Shown piece after piece: positions 1 to 10,100 of a stretch of DNA of 29,417 nt (the first letter of the stretch is position 1; every line of letters starts with the position of its first letter). The DNA comes from Perkinsus olseni (lineage: Eukaryota > Perkinsozoa > Perkinsida > Perkinsidae). The position numbers and the translations under genes were made by a program. Location of the stretch: contig JABANP010000603.1 in assembly GCA_013115135.1 (NCBI GenBank), positions 1 to 29,417 of the forward strand, in the 5' to 3' direction. The notes under the pieces are model-generated. The model was not told where the DNA came from, ran no database searches, and saw nothing but the letters and a program-made list of their open reading frames with translations.

Positions 1-10
1 GCATCATTAA

Positions 11-128
11 AGATCATCGTATACCGCACGCGCGACCAACTACGTAGCGCGCGCCATGAAACTCGGCGACTCCCACGCAACCACGAAGGGTATCGCCGAG
101 ATTGAAGAAGTTCTCGGCCGGCGACGAT
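11..128 (+). CDS. possible 3' end of an upstream gene (partial)
   Basis: After a stop codon at 8-10, one frame stays open to a TGA at about 126-128. It encodes a charged, helix-like tail of about 38 residues ending in three arginines. An AG at 15-16 could be a splice acceptor, so this may be the last exon of a gene lying to the left. I do not recognise the protein. It could equally be a chance open frame. Confidence 0.25.
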
Positions 129-287
129 GAACATGTTGGCAGTTCCTGCTTGTTGTCGTCAGTGGCATCTAGATGTTTTTAGGTGTCAGAATCAGAGTCT
201 GACCATGAGATACCGAATCGGCTTTTGGAGTACTCGCGTGGACCGACTAAACGACAGAGTTTTTAGTTCCTAGTTACCCCCAGTCGA

Positions 288-848
288 ATGACTAAGTTTC
301 TGTTCCCTTCGAATTTAGTAGAGGTTGTTGGAAGTAAGGAAGCCTTCGAAGGAGTGATCAAGCGTTTCTATGAGCTCTCATTCGAGGACCCCATCCTAGG
401 CTGTCTCTACGTGGACAAGACTGAGCCACACCACCTCAGATTTGCCGCGTGGTTTTACTCAGCGTGCGGGGTTGACGATTCCTACAGACGAATGGGTGGC
501 ACGCGACACGTTAATCGAATGCATAAGAAATCCCAGCACTGTCCGCTACGCGGTGAGGCTCCAAAGGAGGCTGGGTACGTTGGTGACGGCTTCACGGTGC
601 AGCAGAGGAACCGGTGGCTTCGACTGCAACTGCAGGCATGCGAGGAGTTCAATCTACCCAAGGAGGAGTTCGTCAAACCCTACATCAAAGGGCTCAGCAA
701 ATTCATGGTCGTGTATGGCCCGTTCAGCGAGGCGAGGACCGACGAGGTCGATAGCGCCGCGACTAAGTGCCCCGTAGACCGTGAAGAGGTTAGTGTATCG
801 TCATCTTTGAGGGGAGTCGAGAGAAGCCTTGGCCGGGCTTCTATATGA
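288..848 (+). CDS. globin-like (truncated hemoglobin type) protein
   Basis: An intron-free ORF of 186 codons starts at an ATG that is the first in its frame. The first 145 residues have the order expected of a truncated globin. Helix A/B is followed by a Phe-Tyr-Glu segment and an Asp-Pro-Ile-Leu-Gly turn (residues 26-38). A His-His pair sits near residues 48-49, a candidate proximal His79 lies in a Met-His-Lys-Lys stretch, and a G-helix-like Gln-Arg-Asn-Arg-Trp-Leu follows (106-111). The last 40 residues are a low-complexity charged tail. Truncated globins bind heme and O2 or NO. No neighbouring gene explains its role. The assignment is from pattern only; the heme ligand is inferred from position, not proven. 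Confidence 0.55.
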   Translation: MTKFLFPSNLVEVVGSKEAFEGVIKRFYELSFEDPILGCLYVDKTEPHHLRFAAWFYSACGVDDSYRRMGGTRHVNRMHKKSQHCPLRGEAPKEAGYVGDGFTVQQRNRWLRLQLQACEEFNLPKEEFVKPYIKGLSKFMVVYGPFSEARTDEVDSAATKCPVDREEVSVSSSLRGVERSLGRASI

Positions 849-1376
849 GATGGCGGGGAGCATCCACAGTACGGATGCTAATCCGAGATTTGTTATTGCA
901 CGACTTTTTGTAGTCTTTCAACCCACATTAGAAAGAGTTTCCGATTACTCCAATTTTATAATTAGATGAAGTTTCCTCCCATCCTGTTGAGTTACACTGA
1001 GTTCGGGTTAGACGTGGAGCTGAGCACGAACCCCCCCAATGGAGTTGTGCCTGCCATCGGCCTTCTCTACTGGTGGTCGGAATGGTGCCTACTCTTTGGC
1101 GGCAACTCCGTGGACATAACCGTAACAACACATCTCAAACCCTTCAACTCTCCACCCTTCCGAACCCTTGTTTGTTTGTGTATTAACCGAGTCATTCTGA
1201 CACCTCTAGCTTTTTCTGTCGGCTGAGAGTGTGTATGGTTTCACCGGAGGAAAAGGAAACAGATTTCTTTTTTTCCCTTTATTCCCTTACAGGAATCGGG
1301 GACAGCTGGAAAACGCACGTAAGTTCTAAACATAATTTATGTATGACTTCAATAGTGCTTCAGCTTGTGTGTAGAG
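849..1376 (+). other. no gene seen
   Basis: The open frames here are short (86 codons at most) and show no recognisable motif or splice structure. I see nothing supportable between the globin-like gene and repeat copy A. Confidence 0.5.
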
Positions 1377-1477
1377 TCTGTATTCATCAGTGCGCTTTCG
1401 CAGCGGTCTCAAGTTCAGTCGGCAGAAGATTGGCGCCGTTGCTAAAGGGCCTCTACCAAGCTAGTGTGCATAACGTC

Positions 1478-1753
1478 ATGCTCGCAGAGATTGCCTTCTT
1501 ATTGCGAATTGATTTCTCCGTGGAACGTGACCATCTACCCAACTCGTCGCATACTCGAGGCAAGATGCTGGCTGCACTGGGCTACGTCGGCTTCCCGAAT
1601 CGAACTCAACTAGCGGCAACTTGTAGCGATTACAATGTAGACCTATGGAAGAGAATATTGATGAGAATGAGGGATGGTATGCACCACTATGGTGATTCAG
1701 AGTCAGAAAACGTATTCCAGACACTGCCGGATGTAACATCCGGGATGTTGTAG
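1478..1753 (+). pseudogene. conserved reading frame in repeat copy A
   Basis: From the ATG at 1478 to the stop at 1753 this frame matches the frame at about 5930-6223 in copy B, residue by residue with few gaps. Shared blocks include an Asn-Ser-Ser-His-Thr stretch, a Gly-Tyr/Phe-Pro-Asn segment followed by Gln-Leu-Ala-Ala, and Met-Arg-Met-Arg-Asp-Gly-Met-His-His. In copy A a roughly 15 nt insertion near 1738-1752 brings the stop in early. A second short frame (1821-2000) follows. I do not recognise the family; it may be a remnant of a mobile-element protein. Nucleotide similarity alone could explain the conserved frame. Confidence 0.3.
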
Positions 1754-2010
1754 ATGCCCTCGTCGTGACGGAATAAAAAGTGCCGAGAGGCAGAATGGTA
1801 GTCGCAGACATTGGACTCCAATGATTGCAACAGAGGAGCTACCGCAAGAAGACCAACTAAACGACCAGCCAGCAAATAGTAATACGGAGTTGCACAGTAT
1901 GCAGGAAGATTATCTGCAGCAATGGAGCACAGTCACGGAGGCAGCAGAATTACAACATCGGCAACAACTTCACATAAACCATCAGAAGTGTCAAGACTAG
2001 TGGTCTCAGA

Positions 2011-2205
2011 TTATTGGGGGCACTCACACTCGCATGTGCTGTGACTTGTGGTAACGAACGAACAGGGATCAAAGCAGTCATGACAGACAGAGAATACTGA
2101 GCAAAAGCCACCGTCCAAAGCACGTCGACGCACTTGTAACTTCGTAGCAGGCGATAACAGGACCGACAAGAAGATGCCAATGGAGAAGAGATAGACCTTA
2201 GCCAT
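2011..2205 (-). CDS. small secreted cysteine-rich peptide
   Basis: A 64-codon ORF on the minus strand starts at an ATG. The first 20 or so residues are hydrophobic, like a signal peptide. The rest holds seven cysteines and ends in a Cys-Glu-Cys-Glu-Cys-Pro tail. The ORF at 4489-4683 on the other strand has the same length, the same Met-Ala-x-x-Tyr-Leu start, a similar signal segment and the same Cys-x-Cys-Glu-Cys-Pro end, and both are preceded by a similar short cgaat just before the ATG. That shared design is the reason to call this a gene and not a shadow. It lies inside repeat copy A, opposite to that repeat's other conserved frames. The function is unknown; cysteine-rich secreted peptides can be effectors, inhibitors or structural proteins. 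Confidence 0.5.
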   Translation of the reverse strand: MAKVYLFSIGIFLSVLLSPATKLQVRRRALDGGFCSVFSVCHDCFDPCSFVTTSHSTCECECPQ

Positions 2206-3360
2206 ATTCGAAAGTAGCTGAGACGATCCAATACTCCCATTCGGCCAATGAAATTGCGAGTACCGTCCCTACCCCCTAGTCCTCGGTAGTGTCAATGCTA
2301 CCCCTCTTGTCTCCCGATGAGGTTGAAGTTGAAGCTGAGTATAGCGCTGCCAACTGATGACACGCTCCGATTTTCACGCCTCATACGACGCTGGTATATT
2401 TTAGTCCACGTCCCATGCTGTGTTCAACATTGTTACACGCACCGTGAGGAGCTGGTCCTAGTTTCTTAGCTTGCTCTAAAGTGCGAGTAGCACGCCTCGT
2501 CACGTGAGACGTCCCCACGCTTCCTCCAATCCGTGGAATGGAATAACGCCCCGGCCCCTGAGGTGAGCCAGATTCGGTTGGCTGTTGTAGAAGTGATGAT
2601 AAGCCTGTTTGCATTAAGGAGAGGAATACCAGTTATAGAGAAAATTTTAGTGAACAGTCAAGGAATGGAGGTATACAGTGTCGCGCGGATGGGACATTCC
2701 AGGGCTGGTACGCTAGCTACTCTGCAGGTCCTAGGTTTCTCCCTTTTCCCTTTTCGGGTAGGTCGTCTTCCCTTTGATACTTGTGAGGGATTGCCACTCA
2801 ATGGCTAATGCCTAGCCATTTGGACGCACAGTAACCGTCATTTAATAGCGTGGGGTATTTCGATGCTGCTCGCTCCTGTCTCTTCTTGCGACACACGAGG
2901 ATTCTGTCCCAATCGTCGGATGCCAGTCGTTGGGAAACAACGGTCTCCCGGTCGACATGGTCCTTGAGTTGTGAGCGGTTCGCTCAACATGAGCTCAGAT
3001 CTTCGGATTCATGCCGAGGCGGTCAAACGATTTCTTGGGGAACCATGGCGGTATAACCGGTTATTGAGCACATCGGTGAAAGTCCAATTAGGCCGTACGG
3101 GTGTTAGAGTATGAACACACACACACGAACTATCGAGTAGGTGTTGAAGTATTCCTCGAGGCGGTATTGTGCCTTTTCGCATGATGTGATGGTTCACAGA
3201 ATTATTCTATCACGGTTGATGAGAATTTGGTGCGCGTTGACGCCAGGGTTCGTAAGTAGTCATATTCGGGTGGAGTGATGAGTTGTAATCCATGGACGGG
3301 TACATACTCATTACTAGATCAACATATTATAAGCGGCAACGCTGAGCAGATGACAAACCT

Positions 3361-3735
3361 CTGATCTGCGACCCTAAGAGTTCGGGCCGCAGATGCCCGA
3401 TGTGCGAGCATCGCCTTCCGATGTCACGCCAATTGTCTATTTTTCTGACTCCTCGTGCGCCCTCCCTTTATGACCTAGTTTACCTGCGTGGGCACAGTAT
3501 CGACTGCGTTCATTGAGCTAGGGCCTCTACGTTCTATGTACCAACCCTTTCCCATTGTCTTTGTTGTTTCATCGCCCCTAGGAAGGGCTATGATATCGTC
3601 TCATTTCTGTGACTAGTGGCGCAATTTCACACGTGCCAGTTGGCCCTCACAATGTGACGCGATCGATTTGCTAAGCGTAAAAAGCAGGCCAAACACCTGA
3701 GATTATTCTTTCTTTGCTTCACTTCGGCTACAAGT
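3361..3735. other. segment present in repeat copy A but not in copy B
   Basis: Repeat similarity stops near 3360 and resumes near 3736 when A is aligned with B (7690-7710). The extra segment holds no ORF of note and no recognised motif. It is either an insertion in A or a deletion in B. Confidence 0.5.
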
Positions 3736-3794
3736 GTCGAGTTGCACATTGTAGCTATATTAGTGGCTGAACAGGGGAACGACTCGTTCGGGCC

Positions 3795-3839
3795 GATGTA
3801 GTTTGAAGACTCGTTCCGAACGAGTCTTCAAACTACATC
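3795..3839. repeat. 45 nt perfect palindrome (22 nt arms, 1 nt centre)
   Basis: The arm at 3795-3816 is the exact reverse complement of 3818-3839, with a single C between. A further partial copy of the inner arm lies at 3781-3790. Copy B (around 7755-7772) has only a diverged single arm. The structure could be a fold-back or terminal junction of a small mobile element, or a strong hairpin. Confidence 0.9.
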
Positions 3840-3895
3840 AGCTGGTCCGAGCAGCATACTCGCGTTAAATAGGAGTAGCATGGATGAACAATAGC

Positions 3896-4488
3896 AAGAG
3901 GAGGCTACCGCGGGTCAGATATGTTAGCGGCACGTATGAACCGGCTACATGTAAAACTCTGCGGACACTGATTATACATCGAGCTTCAGAGAAATGCCCG
4001 CATCCTTACTGACGTACCGACGTTGTCGCCCGACAGCAGCAGCTTCGGGAGTCTGCGCTTTTGCCGTAGTCTCTGGAATCTGGAGAGCCTTGCGTCTTGT
4101 TTTTGTTCCCGCGTGTTGCTTCCAGTGCAACTCGATCTAGAAACGACGTCGACGACTGTCAAGCACGCGGATGCGTGGGAGTATTTTGATATACTACACC
4201 GAATACCCAGAGCTGTAGCCTTTCAGAGAACCCATTCCGCGGGGTAACTCTTCGATTCGTAAATACACTGATGCTCGCTACACTGGTACGCATGCACGCA
4301 GCGAACCAAGCTGGCAACGTGTCACAGGCTGTGACTCACAGCTACAATGTAACCACCAGAATGGCCGTTCCAGCATTATCCAACTTGTTTCATCCTTGCT
4401 ACGGTGCTCTTAAGAACGCATGATCTAGCTCCGCTCATTTGCTCTAAGGAGAAGGCAGTCTTTCTTCCCTTAAGAGGTTCTTACGAAT
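3896..4488. other. no gene seen
   Basis: Only short open frames (67-74 codons) without motifs occur here. The last 80 bases are the upstream region of the cysteine-rich peptide gene. Confidence 0.45.
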
Positions 4489-4683
4489 ATGGCTCGCACA
4501 TATCTCTCGCTAGTCGGTGCCCTCTGGTTATGTGTACTACCTGTCGCTGGGCAGCTCACCGACCACTCTCGCGCTTTGACTGGTGTCACTTGTCCGGGTT
4601 ACTGTGATAATATCTGTGAGTCTTGGTGCGACTGTTATGTCTGGCTGTATACTTGGAAATGTCAATGTGAGTGCCCCTACTAG
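4489..4683 (+). CDS. small secreted cysteine-rich peptide
   Basis: A 64-codon ORF runs from ATG to TAG. Residues 1-22 look like a signal peptide: a short N-region, a Leu/Val-rich core and an Ala-Gly-Gln cleavage-like end. The mature part of about 42 residues has eight cysteines, several spaced by one to four residues, and ends Cys-Gln-Cys-Glu-Cys-Pro-Tyr. An even cysteine count fits disulfide pairing. It is a paralogue in design of the minus-strand ORF at 2011-2205, although the surrounding DNA is not a copy of the repeat. No intron is needed. Role unknown; I do not assign a toxin or effector function. Confidence 0.6.
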   Translation: MARTYLSLVGALWLCVLPVAGQLTDHSRALTGVTCPGYCDNICESWCDCYVWLYTWKCQCECPY

Positions 4684-5815
4684 TTCACACCGGTGTGGTG
4701 GCGATTGGTACAACATGATCGCTAGCATGATCACCGGCGGCGGTTCAGATTTTAGTGTTGCGAAAGTGAACCTTCATACATTGATTTCACTCACCAGTCG
4801 GACATATCATGTGCTGAGTATGAGTTGGCTCACATGCAGGCGATCCCTCAATGAGGGGCCTGACTAACTCACTTACTGACAGTAAGTGAAATAATGTTCC
4901 AAGTGTGTGCATCGATAATCGATAACCGAGTCGTGCATACGAGCCGTGAAGCTGTGAGTAAACCTGAAACCCGAAGGTTCACTTGATCACGGTAAAGCGC
5001 GAGAAAACTTCGAGCTGTCCATCGTAGGCACAAATAGGTTTGCAGTGACGTTTGTAGAACTCAAGTCGACACACAAATGGGGGAGTTTAGAGTAGTATCG
5101 CAGGGAGACCGGCTCGAGAGACTCAGCTCAATCCATAGCGCGCGAGATAGAGCTCTCCGGCTATGCCAATGGAAGAAAGACACCATCAAAAGCAACACGA
5201 TATCAGACAGCGTATATTGTCGAGAGAGTTGATGAGCGGATTGGTAATGAGGGAGGCTTGTAGCCTCTCACATGCGGCAGACTATCATGATTCCACTAAG
5301 CAGGAAGAGCAGTAGACGGAGTCGCAAGTCTAGTACCAGTATAACAGGAGCAGTGTAACTGGCTACTAATAAGATTGAACAGGCTTCTGAGATACAGATG
5401 CTCACAAATGGTATCATACAGTCGTGTCACCTGAGAGTTCAGCGTTCATTCTGTTTTTATAGGGTGTCCATTCGAACAACCGGTAGTAGCGAACCCAGCA
5501 GAGTTCACGGGCAATCTACCTTGAAGCATGAAGCGGTCTTCAGGGCCCGTCGGAAGCGACGACAGACAGCGATACGGACAGAGTGAAGTTGACGAGTAAT
5601 ATAAAAGCGGGAGGCGCGCGTATATGTGTGCGACACGCAACATGGCACGTGCTGCGCCAAGTAGCATTTGATCAACGGGTTGTGGAGGATGACAGATACT
5701 GTAGCAGGAGAGGACCACTCCACCTCTCCGAGAGGTGCCTGCAGGCGTCAATGTAACCAAGCCTCGCAACCGATACGCATTGTATGAATTCAAGAAGGTT
5801 CCAGCCCGCTTTGAT
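4684..5815. other. no gene seen
   Basis: The stretch between the cysteine-rich peptide gene and repeat copy B has open frames up to 115 codons (5446-5793 on -), but none with a signal peptide, motif or splice pattern. Confidence 0.45.
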
Positions 5816-5929
5816 TGTCTGTATTAACCAGTACGTTTTCACAGCACTCCCGAGTTCAGCTCAACAGATGAACCGCGCCGTTGCTAAAGAGCCTCTATCA
5901 AGCTAGTGTGCATCACATCATGCTTGCCA

Positions 5930-6223
5930 GCATTGCTTGGAGAGATTGCCTTCTTATTTCGAGTTGATTTCTCCGTGGAGTGCGGCCACCGACCCAACTC
6001 GTCGCATACTTCTACTCGAGGCAGGATAGCGGCTAAACTGGGCTACACCGGCTACCCGAATCTAACTCAACTAGCGGCTGCTTGTAGTGATTACAATGTA
6101 GTCCACCGGAAAAGGATATTCATGAGAATGCGGGATGGTATGCACCATCATGGTGCTTCAGAATCAGATAACGTGTACCAGACCCCGCCGGATGTTGTAG
6201 ATGCCCTCGTCGTGACAGAATAA
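5930..6223 (+). pseudogene. conserved reading frame in repeat copy B
   Basis: This is the counterpart of the frame at 1478-1753. It stays open about 10 codons longer because copy A's insertion is absent, then stops at 6221-6223. The start is unclear: a roughly 13 nt insertion at 5925-5937 moves the ATG of copy A out of frame. The family is not recognised. Confidence 0.3.
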
Positions 6224-6447
6224 AATGTGCCGAGAGGCAGAATGGTAGTCGCAGACACCGGAGAGAGGAGTTACCGCAAGAAGACCAACTAAACGACCAG
6301 CTAGCAAATATTTAGTAATACGGAATTGCACAGCATGCGGGCAGATTATCTGCAGTACACGGAGCACAGTCACGGAGGCAGCAGAATCACAACATCGGCA
6401 ACAACTTCACATAAAGCATCAGAAATATCAAGACTAGTGGTCTCAGA

Positions 6448-6600
6448 TTATTGGGGGCACTCACACTCGCATGTGCCGTAACTTGTGGTAACGAACGAAC
6501 AGGGATCAAAGCAGTCATGACAGACAGAGAATACTGAGCAAGCGATAGCAGGCGATAACAGGACCGTCCAGAAGATGGCAGTGAAGAAGAGCTGAGGCGA
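6448..6600 (-). pseudogene. broken copy of the small cysteine-rich peptide gene
   Basis: On the minus strand, the last 27 or so codons match the peptide gene of copy A, including the Cys-His-Asp-Cys block and the Cys-Glu-Cys-Glu-Cys-Pro end. The segment holding the start codon is deleted, and about 40 nt in the middle (the arginine-rich linker) is missing. No ATG stands in a position to give a signal peptide, so I call it a relic. Confidence 0.5.
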
Positions 6601-7860
6601 TCCAATACTCGCGTTCGGCCAATGAAATTGCGAGTACCGTCCCTACCCCCTGGTCCTTGGTAGCGTCAATGCTACCCCTCTTCTCTTCCGATGAGGTTGA
6701 AGTTGGAGCTGAGTATAGCGCTGCCAACTGATGATACGCTACAGTTCTCACGCCTCATACGACGCAGGTATATTTTTCAGACCACGTCCCATGCTGTGTT
6801 CAACATTGTTACACGCACCGTGAGGAGCTGGTACTAGTTTCTTAGCTTACTCTAAAGTGCGAGTAGCACGCCTCGTCACGTTAGACGTCCCCAAGGTTCC
6901 TCCAATCCGTGGAATGGAATAACGCCCCGGCCCCTGAGGTGAGCCAGATTCGGTTGGCTGTTGTAGAAGTGATGATAAGCCTGTTTGCAGTAAGTAGAGG
7001 AATACTCAGTTATAGCGAAAATTTCAGTGAACAGTCAAGGAATGGAGATATACAGTGTCGCGCGGACGGGACATTCCAGGGCTGGTACGCTAACTATTCT
7101 GCTAACTACGCTAACTAACCTCTGTAGTCATTGATTTTCTGACGATGAGAATAGAATCTCGAAGGGTAGCTCGTCTTCCCTTTGATACTTGTGAGGGATT
7201 GCTACTCATCGGCTTAGACCTAGCCTTGCGGACACACAGTAACCGTCATTTAATAGCGTGGGGTATTTCGATGCTGCTGGCTCCTGTCTCTTCTTGCGAC
7301 ACACGAGGATTCTGTCCCAATCGTCGGATGCCAGTCGTTGGGAAACAACGGTCTCCCGGTCGACATGGTCCTTGAGTTGTGAGCGGTTCGCTCAACATGA
7401 GCTCAGATCTTCGGATTCATGCCGAGGCAGTCATAGTGATTTATCGGGCAATCGTGGTGTTACGACCGACTATTCAGCACATCGGTGAAAGTCCAAGGCG
7501 ATGATGTGTGTTTTCGCATGATGTGAGGGTTCGTATGATAGAGAATCATTCTATCACGGTTCATGAGATTTTGGTGCGCTTTATGACGCCAGGCTTCGTA
7601 GGTTGTAATATTCGGGTGAAGTGAGGAGTTGCGATCTATGTGCATGTACATACTCATCACTAGATCACCATACTATAGGCGACAGCGCTGAGCAGTTGTC
7701 AAACTTCGTTGAGCAGCACTTTGTAGTCATACTACCGACTTGACAGGGGTACGAGTCTCCGAACTACATCAGCTAGCCCGAGCATCATACTCGCGCTAAA
7801 CAGGGGTAGAATGGATGGACAATATCGAGTTGAATGAGCGAGATCGGGCTCAGCGCGTGA

Positions 7861-8598
7861 AAATTTCTGTCAAGAACCTCCTTCAAAGCCCACGAAGAAC
7901 ACATGCCGACACGAAGAAGGGGGCGAATGACAGAATGGAAGGAGATCGTTCACTCCATTTCCTTGAGCCACTCAAGTTGAGTGCCGCTCTTTGTTCAACA
8001 TGATAACCTCCGAAGGCTTTGACAGAGTGCGAGACTAAGCACCGATGATGAGGATGCAGTTCGCAATGTGATTCTTACGTTCTTCCTCTTGTGGAGTACT
8101 ACACCCGGGCCCTAATTCACATGGCATCCACTAACCCTAAGTACTCACTTAAGGGGTCGTTGAAGGCCTAGTGGGTTTCATGACCTCCCTAAAGTGGCCA
8201 CTCACCGAATGATCCCTCAACTTGGGGTTTCCCAACGGAAGTGGCCGCTTGATTGCGCAATAAGCCCAAAGCGACCTTTCACATTGAGTATAAGGCCCGT
8301 TCTGGGGCACTTAAGAACGATTGAGTTTCGCGTGCCCGAAACCCTCACTAAGTGGCTGACCACCCTTCGAGCCAATCGGTACCACAGATCCCTTTACCAG
8401 TGATATAAACTGCGTCGTGCTGCTTGATTTCATAACCGCAACAACCAAATACAGCGGAATGAACGATCGGATCTCGCCTGCTGGAGAAGACGGCCGGAAT
8501 CTCTCGTGTGTGCTTCGACCGAGCGGACAAAAGGATTAACTGCATTAAACTCCCTTCAGAGGTAATTCAGCTATATCTCCCCATTGTAAACCTTCGAT
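7861..8598. other. no gene seen
   Basis: Short frames of 62-69 codons only. Around 8190-8350 the words agtggcc and ccctcaa recur in both orientations, but I could not define a repeat unit. Confidence 0.4.
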
Positions 8599-8634
8599 AC
8601 CTATAGCCTATAGCCTATAGCCTATAGGCTATAG
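8599..8634. repeat. tandem ctatagc units ending in an inverted copy
   Basis: Three to four head-to-tail copies of a 7 nt unit (ctatagc) are followed by the reverse-complement unit, so the block reads as a small hairpin with 12 nt arms at its ends. Confidence 0.85.
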
Positions 8635-8693
8635 GTTGTACCGTACAACTTTCACGCCCTGAGTGCCTGATACAGTGTCGAACGTGAGTCCAG

Positions 8694-8720
8694 AGTGATG
8701 CTCTGCCATGGAGCATCACT
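8694..8720. repeat. hairpin with 10 nt arms
   Basis: The arm at 8694-8703 is the exact reverse complement of 8711-8720, with a 7 nt loop. A second small inverted repeat (7 nt arms, 3 nt loop) lies at 8757-8773. Confidence 0.8.
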
Positions 8721-8853
8721 GGGATGTTTGGACGTTTTGACACGGGTTGAACGTTTGGATACGGCTCGTATCCGATTCTTCCACGTCACCGATAGACAAG
8801 AGGTATTTTCCCGGTAGGGCCTACATGCGGAAGGGTACACCTCTTAAAGGCCT

Positions 8854-8983
8854 ATTTCGCGATCAGTAAGATCAATTTCGCCAGCGCGCGCGACAGTACG
8901 ATCAATTTCGCCGGCACACCCGAAGTAAGTTCAATTTCGACGAAATGCGGAAAATAATTTCGCTGATAGTAGATTCTATTTCG
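8854..8983. repeat. array of six spaced atttcg motifs
   Basis: The hexamer atttcg begins at 8854, 8875, 8905, 8934, 8957 and 8978, spaced 20 to 30 nt apart. Three copies share the longer form tcaatttcg. The fourth is followed by its own reverse complement, giving a 13 nt palindrome at 8934-8946. The units are degenerate between the motifs. This looks like a protein-binding array or a decayed subterminal repeat just before repeat copy C. Confidence 0.7.
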
Positions 8984-9059
8984 CTGTAGTGACGGATTCT
9001 GACGTCCGACTGTTGTAGGCTGGCCGTTTCGCCTAACATGATGCAAAATCCAAGTCACA

Positions 9060-10100
9060 AATCTGATGATGAGAGCTACCGTGGCCGCTTCTACTAGTTC
9101 CCCTCAGACTGGGAGTGGCAACCCTCCTGATGAACTGATTTTGCGCTCCACTTTATAGGCCTCATTCAATGCTGGTATATGGTAGTCTAGCAGGGCCTTT
9201 ACGGTCTTCCGATATGTTCAACGTTGCTAAACGTACGAGGGAGAGTCAGTCACGGAGTGACACGTCACGTCACATGAGACGTCCCCTGGGGACGGTCCCC
9301 ACGATACCCGTAACGTGCTGAAAGTGAAAACGCCTCGGCCGCTGAGCTGACGTAGAGTTTGTTGGCTGTTGTAGCAGTGATGGTTATTCTGCTTGGTTCA
9401 CGTACTTTGTTATAGCGAAATATAGTAAACAGTCGACGAAGGAGTTATACAGTGTCGGTGGCACTGTGTCGTTCATACGGGACATTCCTGCGCTAGTACG
9501 CTCAGCTCCTCCCGCTAGGTTGTGGGTTTTCTGACAATGACGAGCAGGCTTCGGACAGTAGATTGCCTTTCCTCGGATGCTGTGGGTTATTGCAGCTCAA
9601 TGGAGTACGCCGCGTATGTCAATACACAGCACCGGTCATCTATTAGCGTCGGAGTTTCTCGATGCTGTTCGCTCCCGTCTCTCCCCGTGCGAGCAAACAT
9701 GGTGTGGAACTTGTCCCGATCATCGGTAGTTAGAAAGGCGTCCTCCAATAGATACGCTTTTTGAATTGTGAGTGATCCTTCCTTCCCGAGCTTAGATAAT
9801 CGATTTCATGCCGAAGCGGTCGAATGATTTTTCGGGGAACCATAACGGGCCGTTATTAACGGCCTATTGAGCACAACGGTGAAAGTCCGAGTGACCCGGT
9901 GTTGGACTGTAAACCCACACGCACACGAAATATTGATTCGATACCATCGAATGTTGGGAGTTCTCCTCGAGGCGGTCATGCGTAATTTGGGCATTTGGTG
10001 AAGGACAGAGATTCTGATAGAATTAATCCATCACGGTTGGTGAGAATTCGATGCGAGGTTTGACGCCTGGCTTCGTAGGTAGGGATATTGGGGTGACCGA
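9060..10100. repeat. dispersed repeat, decayed copy C
   Basis: Blocks of this region match repeat copies A and B in the same order: gagacgtcccc near 9275, the ggctgttgtag block near 9363, the acagtgtcg/gggacattcc blocks near 9450-9490, and the cggtgaaagtcc block near 9880. Identity is clearly lower than between A and B, and the left third of the element, including the peptide gene, is absent. Confidence 0.7.

Larger units (their letters stand above)
1377..3895. repeat. dispersed repeat, copy A
   Basis: This stretch matches 5816-7860 for most of its length with scattered substitutions and small indels. Long identical blocks occur around 2530-2620 (against 6907-6990) and 2850-3020 (against 7258-7430). 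Copy A has about 375 extra bases (roughly 3361-3735) that copy B lacks. It ends near a 45 nt palindrome that B does not share. I found no clear terminal inverted repeats, target-site duplication or transposase, so the element class is open: a non-autonomous or decayed transposon, or a segmental duplication. It carries a small antisense cysteine-rich peptide gene at 2011-2205. Confidence 0.85.
5816..7860. repeat. dispersed repeat, copy B
   Basis: This matches copy A (1377-3895) over most of its length, minus the 375 nt segment found only in A. Both copies carry the same conserved + strand frame, the same antisense peptide locus and the same block around 6907-7430. Substitutions and small indels are scattered, so the two copies are not recent identical duplicates. 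Confidence 0.85.

Noticed and set aside
1476..2240. Minus-strand ORFs in repeat copy A other than 2011-2205
   Set aside because: They are partly conserved in copy B, but that is expected from DNA similarity; no start, signal or motif supports them.
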